Part shown: positions 1-8,523 of the stretch, piece after piece | Layout of the letters: every line of letters begins with the position of its first letter | Position numbering within the stretch: the first letter of the stretch is position 1 | From: Bacillota bacterium | Lineage (GTDB): Bacteria; Bacillota; Clostridia; Lachnospirales; Cellulosilyticaceae | DNA: 64,000 bases | Assembly (NCBI GenBank): GCA_023436395.1 | Contig: JAEZJJ010000033.1 | Location: 124,001-188,000, forward strand | Direction: 5' to 3' | Made by a program: the position numbers and the translations under genes | Notes under the pieces: model-generated | Told to the model about the DNA's origin: nothing | The model's database searches: none | What the model saw: only the letters and a program-made list of their open reading frames with translations

Positions 1-2
1 TT

Positions 3-1157
3 TTAGAAGAAGCTGGCGGAAGTGATATTCAAATTATTGCTAAAATAGAAAATAGAGATGGTGTCAATAATATTGATGAGATTATGGAAGTGGCAGATGC
101 TATTATGGTAGCACGTGGAGACCTTGGAGTGGAAATTCCTACAGAAGAGGTACCTATTGTGCAAAAAGAGCTTATTAAAAAAGCTAATAAAGCAGGCAAA
201 CCTGTTATAACTGCTACACAAATGTTAGATTCCATGATTCGTAATCCCAGACCTACTAGAGCAGAAACAACAGATGTTGCCAATGCTATTTTTGATGGAA
301 CAAGTGCCATTATGCTTTCTGGAGAAACAGCTAAAGGTGATTATCCTTTAGAAGCTATTCAAACAATGGCTAAAATTGCTATGACAGCAGAAGCAGTCGT
401 ATCAAAACAAGAACAAGAAAAGATGGTTAGTAAAACTTATGGCATTAGCATGACCAATGCAGTAAGCCATGCAACCTGTAGTACAGCAAGAGAATTAGGA
501 GCTTCATGCATTATTACGATTACTAAATCAGGCTATACAGCCCGTTCTATTTCTAAGTTTAAACCAAGCTGTCGTATTGTGGGTTGCACAAATAATGAAA
601 GAGTACATAGACAACTTAATTTGGTATGGGGATGTACTCCAGTGCTTATTTCACCTAAAGAAGGGGCTTCTACAGATGAAACTTTTGCATTAGCTGTACA
701 AAAGGTAGAAGAGCTTAAACTTGTGCGCCAAGGAGATGTAGTTGTTTTATCAGCTGGTGTACCATTAAATGTAGAAGGTGCAAGTAACATTATGAAAGTA
801 CAGTATGTGGGAAACGTTCTAACTAAAGGAATGGGTTTCGGTAATAAAACTGTTACAAGTCGTGCCAGTGTCATTAAAGTATTGGGAGAAGCAGACCAAT
901 ATTTTAAACAAGGGGACATATTAGTTGCACATAAGACGAGTAATGAGTATTTACCCTACATGAAAAAAGCAAGTGCTATTGTGATAGAAGAGAGTGCACT
1001 TGAAGAAAATAATCACGCAGTAATCGTAGGAAGAACCTTAGATATCCCTGTCATTATTGGAGCAAATGGTATCATAGAGGGTTTAAAAAATGCCACAGTC
1101 ATTACTGTAGATGGTAGAAATGGCTATATCTATAATGGTGTAGTACATAAAGCATAA
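3..1157 (+). CDS. pyk: Pyruvate kinase, C-terminal part (5' end outside window)
   Basis: Pyruvate kinase transfers phosphate from phosphoenolpyruvate to ADP in the last step of glycolysis. The frame is open from base 3 with no start, so the gene begins upstream; 384 codons are visible. They begin with the family's IIAKIEN segment, followed by MVARGDLGVEIP, QMLDSMI and the SGETAKG loop of the barrel, then the allosteric domain. The last ~90 residues form the extra PEP-synthase-like swivelling domain found on pyruvate kinases of Bacillus and many clostridia; a histidine remains in NNHAVIVG where related domains have TSHA. A rho-independent terminator follows directly, so this is the end of its transcription unit. 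Confidence 0.96.
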   Translation, partial: LEEAGGSDIQIIAKIENRDGVNNIDEIMEVADAIMVARGDLGVEIPTEEVPIVQKELIKKANKAGKPVITATQMLDSMIRNPRPTRAETTDVANAIFDGTSAIMLSGETAKGDYPLEAIQTMAKIAMTAEAVVSKQEQEKMVSKTYGISMTNAVSHATCSTARELGASCIITITKSGYTARSISKFKPSCRIVGCTNNERVHRQLNLVWGCTPVLISPKEGASTDETFALAVQKVEELKLVRQGDVVVLSAGVPLNVEGASNIMKVQYVGNVLTKGMGFGNKTVTSRASVIKVLGEADQYFKQGDILVAHKTSNEYLPYMKKASAIVIEESALEENNHAVIVGRTLDIPVIIGANGIIEGLKNATVITVDGRNGYIYNGVVHKA

Positions 1158-1163
1158 TGATAT

Positions 1164-1197
1164 AAGGGGATTATCTGTAAAGATACTCCCCTTTTTA
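1164..1197 (+). terminator. Terminator after pyk
   Basis: Arms 1164-1176 and 1181-1193 form a 13-bp stem with one mismatch and a four-base GTAA loop. The T run begins in the 3' arm and continues to 1196. Confidence 0.85.
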
Positions 1198-1325
1198 TAT
1201 TTTGTTATTTTTTTACTTTTTAGAAAAAGATAGCCGTAGGATAAAATGTAGATAATGTAGATATTTTTGGTAATATAGTATAGAATAAGTAAAAAGTTCA
1301 TTTACTAGTTTAAGGAGAGAAAAAA

Positions 1326-2747
1326 ATGAAACAAAATGAGGCACCTGGGTTTATAAAGGTGAAACAAGGCTTTATACAGAGACACAACTTTCACCCCGCA
1401 CAAGTTTTAGTAGGTGGATTTTTATTACTCATTTTTTTAGGGACTTTATTTCTGTCCCTACCTATTAGTACAAAATCTGGAGAAGCAACCCCATTTCTCG
1501 ATGCTTTATTTACGACCACATCAGCTGTTTGTGTTACAGGATTAACAGTGGTCAATACTGCTATGCATTGGAATGCTTTTGGGAAAATAGTTATTTTATT
1601 TTGTATTCAGATTGGTGGACTTGGGTTTATGACTTTAGTAAGTATGCTATTTGTAATCTCAGGTAAAAAAATAACGCTTAAGAATAGGCTTATTATGCAG
1701 GAAGCCCTTAACTTTGATACAACAGCAGGCATTGTACGTTTTACAATGCATATTGTGAAGGGGACATTGCTTGTTGAAGGAATTGGTACAATATTGTTAG
1801 GTTTTGTATTTATTCCTGAGTATGGGATATTTCGAGGAGGAACTTATTCTGTCTTTCATTCAATTTCTGCATTTTGTAATGCAGGGTTTGATCTTATAGG
1901 GGCAAGTAGTTTAACACCCTATGTAGGAAGTGGTATGATTAATTTAGTCATTATGGCACTCATTATAGTAGGTGGTCTTGGGTTTAGTGTATGGATTGAT
2001 ACGTATAAAATGATTCGTAGTAAGCTTAAAGCACCTAAGCATTTCAAGTGGAAACAAGCCATAAGTAAACTGTCTGTGCATACGAAATTAGTATGGATTT
2101 TATCAATTGGACTATTAATCATTGGATTTATGATGATTTTTATATTAGAGTATGGCAACCCAGGAACATTGGGGGCGTTAACTTTAAAAGAAAAGGTTTA
2201 TGCTGCCATGTTTCAATCTGTTTCACCACGTACAGCTGGATTTAATACGATTCCTTTAGGGAGTATGACAGACACCTCCAAGTTATTGACAATAGTACTC
2301 ATGTTTATTGGTGGGTCACCAGCAGGAACAGCGGGAGGAATTAAAACAGTGACATTAGGGGTGTTAGTATTGTGTGCAATCTCTACTATTAAAGGGAATG
2401 AACATACGACGATATTTAAAAGAAGAATACCTTTTCAGATTATTACACGTGCACTGACTATTATTATGATTTCAGTAGTAGTTGTATTTACTGTTGTAGG
2501 TATTTTAAGCTTATCAGAGCATTTTACTTTTATGGAGATTCTTTTTGAAACCGTTTCAGCCTTTGCAACAGTAGGTACAACATTGGGTATTACCCCTTTG
2601 TTAAGCATAACAGGGAAAATTACAATTATTATTGTTATGTTTATTGGTAGATTAGGACCAATTACTATGGGGATGGCACTTATGGTAAGACAGGGTAAAA
2701 ATAAAGGAAATATTCAGTATCCAGAAGAAAAGGTTATGGTTGGATAA
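1326..2747 (+). CDS. ktrB: KtrB/TrkH-type potassium transporter membrane subunit
   Basis: This 473-residue polytopic protein is the K+-translocating subunit of a Ktr/Trk uptake system. Four pore-loop repeats with the filter glycine can be read in order: SAVCVTGL, SAFCNAGFD, SPRTAGFN and SAFATVGTT. The usual C-terminal GRLGPITMGMAL segment is present. Length fits KtrB (about 450 residues) better than the longer TrkH proteins of Gram-negative bacteria. The start is an ATG behind AAGGAGAG. The RCK regulator follows after 15 bases, so the two are co-transcribed. I saw no c-di-AMP riboswitch in the 168-base upstream gap. Confidence 0.93.
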   Translation: MKQNEAPGFIKVKQGFIQRHNFHPAQVLVGGFLLLIFLGTLFLSLPISTKSGEATPFLDALFTTTSAVCVTGLTVVNTAMHWNAFGKIVILFCIQIGGLGFMTLVSMLFVISGKKITLKNRLIMQEALNFDTTAGIVRFTMHIVKGTLLVEGIGTILLGFVFIPEYGIFRGGTYSVFHSISAFCNAGFDLIGASSLTPYVGSGMINLVIMALIIVGGLGFSVWIDTYKMIRSKLKAPKHFKWKQAISKLSVHTKLVWILSIGLLIIGFMMIFILEYGNPGTLGALTLKEKVYAAMFQSVSPRTAGFNTIPLGSMTDTSKLLTIVLMFIGGSPAGTAGGIKTVTLGVLVLCAISTIKGNEHTTIFKRRIPFQIITRALTIIMISVVVVFTVVGILSLSEHFTFMEILFETVSAFATVGTTLGITPLLSITGKITIIIVMFIGRLGPITMGMALMVRQGKNKGNIQYPEEKVMVG

Positions 2748-2762
2748 TAGAGGAGGCTTATT

Positions 2763-3425
2763 GTGAAAGCAAAACAATTTGTGGTGCTTGGATTAGGGAG
2801 ATTTGGTAGCAGTTTAGCCACTACCCTAGCAGATGCAGGTTATGAAGTGATGGCAGTTGACAAGTGTGAAGAAAAGGTACAAGATATCTCGCCTATTGTT
2901 ACTCAAGCTGTACAAGCTGAGGTAACAGATATTGATACCCTACGTTCACTAGGCATTCGTAATTTTGATGTGGCTATTGTAGCTATTGGGAAAGATATGC
3001 AATCTAGCATTATGACAACACTCCTTTTAAAGGAGATGGGAATTCCTTATGTAGTGGCAAAAGCGAGTACAGAGATCCATCAAAGAGTATTAGAAAAAAT
3101 CGGTGCAGATCGTATTATTCTACCTGAAAGGGATATGGGGAAACGTATTGCAACAAATCTTATAACTGGTAATATTATTGACTATATACAGCTTTCACGT
3201 GATTATAGTATTATGGAATTTTCTATTTTATCACAATGGAATGGCCGTAGTATTAAGGATATTAATATCCGTGCCAATTATGGAGTTAATATTATTGCTG
3301 TTGAAAGAAATGGAGACATTAATGTTTCTCCAGAACCTGACTACATCTTACAAGAAGATGATTTATTGGTAGTAGTTGGAAAAAATCAATCAATAAGAGA
3401 ATTGGAAGCAAAAAGACATGAATAA
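2763..3425 (+). CDS. ktrA: KtrA/TrkA-type potassium uptake regulator (RCK protein)
   Basis: This 220-residue cytoplasmic protein gates the KtrB channel. The N-terminal RCK_N domain has a Rossmann nucleotide-binding loop (VLGLGRFGSSLA, GxGxxG) and an acidic residue at the end of strand 2 (MAVD). The last ~80 residues match the RCK_C ligand-binding domain, which in Firmicutes KtrA binds c-di-AMP; binding here is inferred from the family. It uses a GTG start behind GAGGAGG, 15 bases after ktrB, and its end overlaps the next gene by 8 bases. Confidence 0.93.
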   Translation: MKAKQFVVLGLGRFGSSLATTLADAGYEVMAVDKCEEKVQDISPIVTQAVQAEVTDIDTLRSLGIRNFDVAIVAIGKDMQSSIMTTLLLKEMGIPYVVAKASTEIHQRVLEKIGADRIILPERDMGKRIATNLITGNIIDYIQLSRDYSIMEFSILSQWNGRSIKDINIRANYGVNIIAVERNGDINVSPEPDYILQEDDLLVVVGKNQSIRELEAKRHE

Positions 3426-4224
3426 AAAACAAGTGACAAGTGTTCAAAATACTATTATAAAAAAGGTTAAGGATCTTCAAAAGAAAAAGAGTGTTCGTAA
3501 ATCTGAAGGGTTGTTTGTAATAGAAGGCATACGAGGTGTGAAAGAAATTCCTAGCCATATAAAACTGAAATACTTAATTACCACAAAAGAGATAGGTGAA
3601 AAGGAATTAGGAGAAGTAAAAGTTGAGGAATGGATAGAGGTTTCTAAGGAAATATATAAAAGTATAAGTGATACCCAGTCTCCGCAAGGTGCTATGGCAG
3701 TTGCTTATATGCCAACTTATGATTTAGTAGACTTCAATATAGATTTAGGCCATTATTTAGTATTAGAAAACTTGCAGGACCCAGGAAATTTAGGGACAAT
3801 AATTAGAACAGCACATGCCTTTAATTTTAAAGGGGTTTTCATTACTAAAGGATCTGTAGACCTTTATAGTCCGAAAGTAGTACGCTCTACTATGAGTTCA
3901 TTATTTCATGTGCCTATTATAATAGATGAAGAAGTAGATACTTATATGAATTTCTTAAAACAAAAAGGCGTTACTTTATATACAACTGCTCTTATACCTG
4001 GTGCAAAACCTATTTATGATGTTACCTTTGAGAAAAAGGCTGCAATTATTATTGGCAATGAAGGGAATGGGGTTTCCCAATACGTAAAAGAAGCAAGCGA
4101 TCATACAGTCATTATTCCTATGCCAGGGGAAGCTGAATCTTTAAATGCAGCTATAGCAACAAGTATTTGTATGTATGAAATAACTAGACAATGTCAAAAT
4201 GGACTATTGCATAAAAAGTCCTGA
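3418..4224 (+). CDS. SpoU/TrmH-family RNA 2'-O-ribose methyltransferase
   Basis: This 268-residue protein has the SPOUT (trefoil-knot) methyltransferase motifs in order: NLQDPGNLGTIIRTA (motif 1), IIIGNEGNGVS (motif 2) and IPMPGEAESLNAAIA (motif 3). The N-terminal ~90 residues resemble the L30e-like substrate-binding domain of rRNA methyltransferases of the YsgA/RlmB type. The likely substrate is 23S rRNA, but the exact target nucleotide cannot be read. Its ATG lies inside the last codons of ktrA (8-base overlap), so translation is probably coupled. The link with potassium uptake looks like operon convenience rather than shared function. Confidence 0.9.
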   Translation: MNKKQVTSVQNTIIKKVKDLQKKKSVRKSEGLFVIEGIRGVKEIPSHIKLKYLITTKEIGEKELGEVKVEEWIEVSKEIYKSISDTQSPQGAMAVAYMPTYDLVDFNIDLGHYLVLENLQDPGNLGTIIRTAHAFNFKGVFITKGSVDLYSPKVVRSTMSSLFHVPIIIDEEVDTYMNFLKQKGVTLYTTALIPGAKPIYDVTFEKKAAIIIGNEGNGVSQYVKEASDHTVIIPMPGEAESLNAAIATSICMYEITRQCQNGLLHKKS

Positions 4225-4283
4225 AAGCACCATATTTTGCTATAGTAGTCATTTATCCACAAGATATATTTGTGTGTATATTA

Positions 4284-4311
4284 TTGACATTTAGACTATT
4301 TTAAATATAAT
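4284..4311 (+). promoter_or_regulatory. Sigma-A promoter for the zinc-ribbon gene
   Basis: TTGACA at 4284-4289 and TATAAT at 4306-4311, 16-base spacer, 73 bases before the downstream ATG. Confidence 0.75.
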
Positions 4312-4383
4312 AATTATTTAAATGGCAAAATAAATTAACGCATTATATAGGATAGTTATAAATTGCAGGAAAAGGGGAGAAAC

Positions 4384-4929
4384 ATGAAGTGTATTAATTG
4401 TGGAGAAGAGATTGATAATCAAACTAAGAAATGTGATGAATGTGGTTATGAATTTGGGCCAATTATTATTACTATGCCAGAAGCAGGATTAGGTAGTTAT
4501 TACGGCGAAGAAGAAAGTAAAATGCCGTTAATTATAGGTATTGTTAGTATTATAGCTATCATAGCCATCCTTTTGATATTCAATTGGCCTAAAGAGAATA
4601 TTAATAAATCAGCGCTGTCTGTAACAAAGATAATGTATGAATCTATTGATAAGCAGGATGCTGATTTATTTTTACAGTGTTTAAAACCTACAATTAATGA
4701 TACTTTTAGTACTACATATGATAGAGTCTATATTAAGGAAATACTGTCAATAGTAGATAATCAATTTGATAGAGAATATGGTGATGGTTGGTCAAAACAA
4801 ATTACTTATCAAATTATAGATGATACTAAAATAAGTGTCATGGTTTTCGGTGAAACAATAATAATAGAACCATATAAGATTGTTGGTAAATATTATATAG
4901 GTGATTTAGAAGAATTCTTGCCATTATAA
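4384..4929 (+). CDS. Zinc-ribbon, single-pass membrane protein of unknown function
   Basis: A 181-residue protein begins with a zinc ribbon (CINC then CDEC near residues 3-21). One hydrophobic membrane segment follows at about residues 45-65 (MPLIIGIVSIIAII), then a ~110-residue domain probably outside the membrane that I do not recognise. The start was set at the ATG at 4384 because AAGGGGAG lies just before it; an in-frame TTG at 4363 sits upstream of that ribosome site. Zinc-ribbon-plus-membrane-anchor proteins are common in Firmicutes and mostly uncharacterised. The gene is monocistronic with its own promoter. Confidence 0.8.
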   Translation: MKCINCGEEIDNQTKKCDECGYEFGPIIITMPEAGLGSYYGEEESKMPLIIGIVSIIAIIAILLIFNWPKENINKSALSVTKIMYESIDKQDADLFLQCLKPTINDTFSTTYDRVYIKEILSIVDNQFDREYGDGWSKQITYQIIDDTKISVMVFGETIIIEPYKIVGKYYIGDLEEFLPL

Positions 4930-4938
4930 AGGTAGAAC

Positions 4939-4967
4939 TTGACAAATAAATTAAAACTTCATATAAT
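4939..4967 (+). promoter_or_regulatory. Sigma-A promoter for the asnS T-box leader
   Basis: TTGACA at 4939-4944 and TATAAT at 4962-4967 with a 17-base spacer: a full-consensus promoter immediately upstream of the T-box RNA. Confidence 0.88.
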
Positions 4968-4974
4968 GTTAAGC

Positions 4975-5240
4975 AGTTAAATAGTGTTATAGACGATGAA
5001 AAGAAGAGTAGCCATTAAAATGACTTTCAGAGAGCTAGCGGTAGGTGTAAGCTAGTAGCATATAGTGTGTGAAGAACCTCTTGGAGTTGCTAACCGAATC
5101 TGTTTAGAACAGTTAGTAGGCTTAGCCGGGTAAAGACCGATATATCTTTTTGAGGTGAATTACCTGTTGGTAGTTAACTAGGGTGGTAACGCGGAGTCCA
5201 GCTTCGTCCCTTTTTTGGGATGGAGCTTTTTTATATTTTT
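4975..5240 (+). promoter_or_regulatory. T-box riboswitch, asparagine-specific
   Basis: The leader shows the T-box order. A stem I has the CAGAGAGCTAGCGG / TGTAAGCTAG distal part (about 5025-5055). The specifier region GAAGAACCTCTTGGAG follows, giving codon AAC (Asn) at 5075-5077. The T-box itself, AGGGTGGTAACGCGG, is at about 5180-5194. The terminator has arms AGCTTCGTCCC (5200-5210) and GGGATGGAGCT (5217-5227), then a T run. Uncharged tRNA-Asn would favour the antiterminator and allow asnS expression. The specifier and the downstream gene agree. Confidence 0.93.
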
Positions 5241-5319
5241 TGCACATAGATTTGGAGTAAAGCTAATGGCTTGCTATGTGATTTGAGTAGAAGAGTTTTA
5301 TTATAAGGAGGAAAACAAC

Positions 5320-6711
5320 ATGGAAACAACGTCAATTAGAACATTGTACCAACACTTAAGTGAGGTACAGACAAGTAATGTAACAGTGGCAGGTTGGGTA
5401 AGAACAGTAAGAGATTCAAAGACTTTTGGCTTTATTGAGGTGAATGATGGTACATTCTTCAAATCTCTTCAAGTTGTTTTTGAAGACAACTTAGAAAACT
5501 TTAAAGAAGTGGCTAAACTAGGAGTAGGAGCAGCCATTATTGTAACAGGTGAATTAGTAATGACACCAAACCAAAAGCAACCTTTTGAGTTAAAGGCAAC
5601 CCAAATCGTTATAGAAGGTGAATGTCCACCAGAGTATCCACTTCAAAAGAAAAGACATTCTTTTGAGTATCTAAGACAAATTGCTTATCTCAGACCACGT
5701 ACAAACACTTTTGGTGCAGTTTTTAGAGTGCGTTCTTTAGCTGCTTATGCGATTCATAAGTTTTTCCAAGAAAGAAATTTTGTATATGCACATACACCAC
5801 TTATTACAGCAAGCGACTGTGAAGGTGCAGGTGAAATGTTTAGAGTTACTACATTAGATCCAGTGAACCCTCCTATGACAGAGGAAGGCCAAGTAGATTT
5901 CAAAGAAGATTTCTTTGGAAAAATGGCAAGTCTTACTGTATCTGGACAACTTTCAGCAGAAACTTTTGCAATGGCATTTAGAGATGTGTATACTTTTGGA
6001 CCAACTTTTAGAGCTGAGAAGTCAAATACACCAAGACATGCAGCAGAATTTTGGATGATTGAACCAGAGATTGCTTTTGCAGATCTTGAAGATGATATGC
6101 GTTTAGCAGAAGATATGGTGAAATTTGTCATTAACTATGTACTTGAAAATGCTAAGGAAGAAATGGCATTCTTTAATCAATTTATTGACAAAGGTATTTT
6201 AGAAAGACTTCAGGGTATAGCACAAGCTGACTTTGGCCGTGTAACTTATACAGATGCTATTGAGATTCTTGAAAAAGCAGATAAGAAATTTGAATATCCA
6301 GTATTTTGGGGTTGTGACCTTCAAACAGAGCATGAGCGTTACTTAACAGAAGAGCACTTCAAGAAACCTGTTTTTGTTATTAATTATCCAAAAGAGATTA
6401 AAGCATTTTATATGAGAATGAATGATGATCAAAAAACAGTGGCAGCCATGGACCTTTTAGTACCAGGTATCGGAGAATTAGTTGGTGGTAGCCAAAGAGA
6501 AGAAAGATATGATGTCCTTGTTGATAGAATGAAAGAACTTGGTCTAAATGAAGAAGACTATTGGTGGTATTTAGACCTTAGAAGATTTGGTGGTACTCGT
6601 CATGCTGGATTTGGATTAGGATTCGAACGTTTAATCATGTATTTAACAGGAATGACAAATATTAGAGATGTTATCCCATTCCCTAGAACGACAGGTCAAG
6701 CAGAATTTTAA
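5320..6711 (+). CDS. asnS: Asparaginyl-tRNA synthetase
   Basis: This 463-residue class IIb synthetase charges tRNA-Asn. An N-terminal OB-fold anticodon-binding domain ([22 protein letters not shown]) is followed by the class II core: motif 2 near [21 protein letters not shown] and motif 3 at [20 protein letters not shown] segment close to the C terminus is typical of AsnRS/AspRS. The AsnRS-type long core between motifs 1 and 2 supports asparagine rather than aspartate, as does the upstream AAC-specific T-box. The start is an ATG behind AAGGAGG. Confidence 0.97.
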   Translation: METTSIRTLYQHLSEVQTSNVTVAGWVRTVRDSKTFGFIEVNDGTFFKSLQVVFEDNLENFKEVAKLGVGAAIIVTGELVMTPNQKQPFELKATQIVIEGECPPEYPLQKKRHSFEYLRQIAYLRPRTNTFGAVFRVRSLAAYAIHKFFQERNFVYAHTPLITASDCEGAGEMFRVTTLDPVNPPMTEEGQVDFKEDFFGKMASLTVSGQLSAETFAMAFRDVYTFGPTFRAEKSNTPRHAAEFWMIEPEIAFADLEDDMRLAEDMVKFVINYVLENAKEEMAFFNQFIDKGILERLQGIAQADFGRVTYTDAIEILEKADKKFEYPVFWGCDLQTEHERYLTEEHFKKPVFVINYPKEIKAFYMRMNDDQKTVAAMDLLVPGIGELVGGSQREERYDVLVDRMKELGLNEEDYWWYLDLRRFGGTRHAGFGLGFERLIMYLTGMTNIRDVIPFPRTTGQAEF

Positions 6712-6716
6712 TTTTC

Positions 6717-6744
6717 AGGAGCTAAGCTATGCTTAGCTCCTTTT
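6717..6744 (+). terminator. Terminator after asnS
   Basis: Arms GGAGCTAAGC (6718-6727) and GCTTAGCTCC (6731-6740), three-base loop, then TTTT. Confidence 0.85.
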
Positions 6745-6781
6745 CTACATATGTTAAATTATAAGTTAAATTGTTAGTATA

Positions 6782-6810
6782 TTGACAAAATTAAGTATAT
6801 TATATATAAT
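6782..6810 (+). promoter_or_regulatory. Sigma-A promoter for the lipoprotein gene
   Basis: TTGACA at 6782-6787, 17-base spacer, TATAAT at 6805-6810; the ATG is 34 bases downstream. Confidence 0.85.
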
Positions 6811-6844
6811 TTTTTTGTTATTAATCTAAAAAGGGAGAAACAAT

Positions 6845-7231
6845 ATGAAAAAAACAAAATTAATAGTACTAATGAGCATTTTATCTGTTATGATGGTGTT
6901 AAGCTTAGGAGGATGTGGAAAAAGTGCTACTGGTACAGATAGTCCTGTTGTAGGAACTTGGACTCTAGTAGGAGGAGAAAGTGAAGGCATTAAAATTGAT
7001 GCTGATGCTATAAGTGCAGCTATGGGTGATGAAGCAGATATGAGCTTTGAGTTTAAAAAAGATGGTACTTTTACAGGAGATTTTATGGGAGAAACAGCTG
7101 ATGGTACATGGAAAGAGGCTGGTGATAAAGTTACTATGACAATTGATGGTGAGTCAATGGACGGTACAATCATTGATGGTCAATTTCAAATGGAATCAGA
7201 AGGTATCACTTTGTTTTTTGATAAGAAATAG
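6845..7231 (+). CDS. Small secreted lipoprotein
   Basis: A 128-residue protein has a type II signal peptide: MKKTK, a hydrophobic stretch, and a lipobox ending at LGGC near residue 24. The mature part is a single small domain with a repeated beta pattern (VGTWTL, FEFKKDGTFTG, DGTWKEAGDKVTMTIDG) typical of lipocalin-like proteins that measure or bind a small ligand. No ligand can be named. It has its own consensus promoter and a strong terminator, so it is expressed as a single gene. Confidence 0.85.
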   Translation: MKKTKLIVLMSILSVMMVLSLGGCGKSATGTDSPVVGTWTLVGGESEGIKIDADAISAAMGDEADMSFEFKKDGTFTGDFMGETADGTWKEAGDKVTMTIDGESMDGTIIDGQFQMESEGITLFFDKK

Positions 7232-7238
7232 TGAAAAT

Positions 7239-7287
7239 AAAGAGCTTGTAAGTAACAGCAATATGCTGACTTGCAAGCTCTTTTATT
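7239..7287 (+). terminator. Terminator after the lipoprotein gene
   Basis: 15-bp stem of arms 7239-7253 and 7269-7283 with one wobble pair and a small inner CAGC/GCTG stem; T-rich tail. Confidence 0.85.
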
Positions 7288-7341
7288 TATAATTGTTACT
7301 GGATGAATATTTTGATAAGAGAAGTTTTTTTTGATATTTAT

Positions 7342-7350
7342 TGGTATAAT
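7342..7350 (+). promoter_or_regulatory. Extended -10 promoter for the ATPase/TOPRIM pair
   Basis: TGG followed by TATAAT (7345-7350) matches an extended -10 element (TGnTATAAT). No good -35 hexamer is seen 17 bases upstream. The ribosome site GGGAGG and the ATG follow within 31 bases. Confidence 0.5.
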
Positions 7351-7380
7351 AGACTTATCACAGAGTAGGGAGGGAGTAGC

Positions 7381-8523
7381 ATGTTAATTACGAATATTAA
7401 AGTAACAGAATTGTATGGACTTCATAATTATGATATTACTTTCGATAAGGAGGAATGTCTTAAAATCATTCATGCACCTAATGGATATGGTAAGACAACG
7501 ATTTTAAAGTTAATTAGAGCTATTTTAGAAGGTTATGTTGACGAATTACAGCAGATTCCCTTTAGGCGCTTTATGATTGTGTGTGATTATGCTATTTCAG
7601 TAGAAGTCTACAAGGAAAATGATGAGCTGTTCTATCATTTCACCAATGGTCAATTTGAAGAAAGTTATCAAGTAAATACAGATAAAAATACTGAATTAAG
7701 TGCTCCTATTTTAAGTCGATTAAAAAGTATTACTAAAGAAATGCCTATTTACTTGATTAATGCAGATCGGCTTTGGTTAGAAAAAAAGGAATATACAGAT
7801 GCTACCCACATGTTTTTACCTACCGTATTAGAGTATGCTAAAGAATTAAGTGAATTAATGAGGGAGGCTTTGGCGCAATCCAATTACTGTGGACAAGAAT
7901 TAGATAGAAGTTTCCCTAATCGTCTAATCAAGTATCTTAATGATGCTGAAGAATCATATCTGTGTATAGAAGAGATTAAAGAGCAGTTACAAACACTAGA
8001 GAAAAAACGGACCATTTTAGAAAGTGCAGGGCTTTTTTCAAATGTTCCAGTAGCTTTACCAGAAGAACTTTCACAAGTAGATGAAAAGATTCTAAAAGTA
8101 CTAACTTTATATATTGAAGATAGTCATGAAAAGTTAAGAGCTTTTGAAAGTTTGGCAACTAAAATTAATTTATTAGCTACTTTGATTAATAAGCGTTTTT
8201 CTTATAAAGTAATGGAAGTGAATATGAAAAATGGCTTTGTTTTTAAGGTGCCTACTAATGAAAAATTGAAAGCAGATAAACTTTCTTCAGGAGAACAAAA
8301 TGAACTTATTTTGCTTTTTAAGCTTTTGTTTAAATCACCAGCTAATGCTCTTATTTTAATTGATGAACCGGAAATCTCTTTGCATATTGCGTGGCAGCAG
8401 AGTTTCCTTGAAGATATGGAAGCTATTGCTGCTTTAACCCAAGTGAAATTAATTATTGCCACACATTCACCAGATATTATTAATGGAAGATGGGACTTAA
8501 CAACTGGTTTGGAGGAATGCTGA
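7381..8523 (+). CDS. AAA_15/ABC-type ATPase, AriA-like (putative PARIS defence component)
   Basis: This 380-residue SMC/ABC-like ATPase has a Walker A at APNGYGKTT (K38). A long, mostly helical middle (about residues 130-270) contains a coiled stretch. The ABC-like signature LSSGEQNE is at 301-308, Walker B ILIDEPE at about 325-331 (D328, E329), and the switch histidine in ATHSPD is H362. This order is that of AAA_15/AAA_21 ATPases found in OLD, Gabija and PARIS systems. Here the nuclease domain is absent from the polypeptide and is supplied by the next gene, which overlaps by one base. That split matches PARIS AriA, although this protein is somewhat shorter than I recall for AriA. Defence function is inferred. 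Confidence 0.8.
   Translation: MLITNIKVTELYGLHNYDITFDKEECLKIIHAPNGYGKTTILKLIRAILEGYVDELQQIPFRRFMIVCDYAISVEVYKENDELFYHFTNGQFEESYQVNTDKNTELSAPILSRLKSITKEMPIYLINADRLWLEKKEYTDATHMFLPTVLEYAKELSELMREALAQSNYCGQELDRSFPNRLIKYLNDAEESYLCIEEIKEQLQTLEKKRTILESAGLFSNVPVALPEELSQVDEKILKVLTLYIEDSHEKLRAFESLATKINLLATLINKRFSYKVMEVNMKNGFVFKVPTNEKLKADKLSSGEQNELILLFKLLFKSPANALILIDEPEISLHIAWQQSFLEDMEAIAALTQVKLIIATHSPDIINGRWDLTTGLEEC

Noticed and set aside
1198..1325. Possible c-di-AMP riboswitch before ktrB
   Set aside because: The gap is too short (168 bases including a terminator) and none of the conserved riboswitch sequences can be seen.
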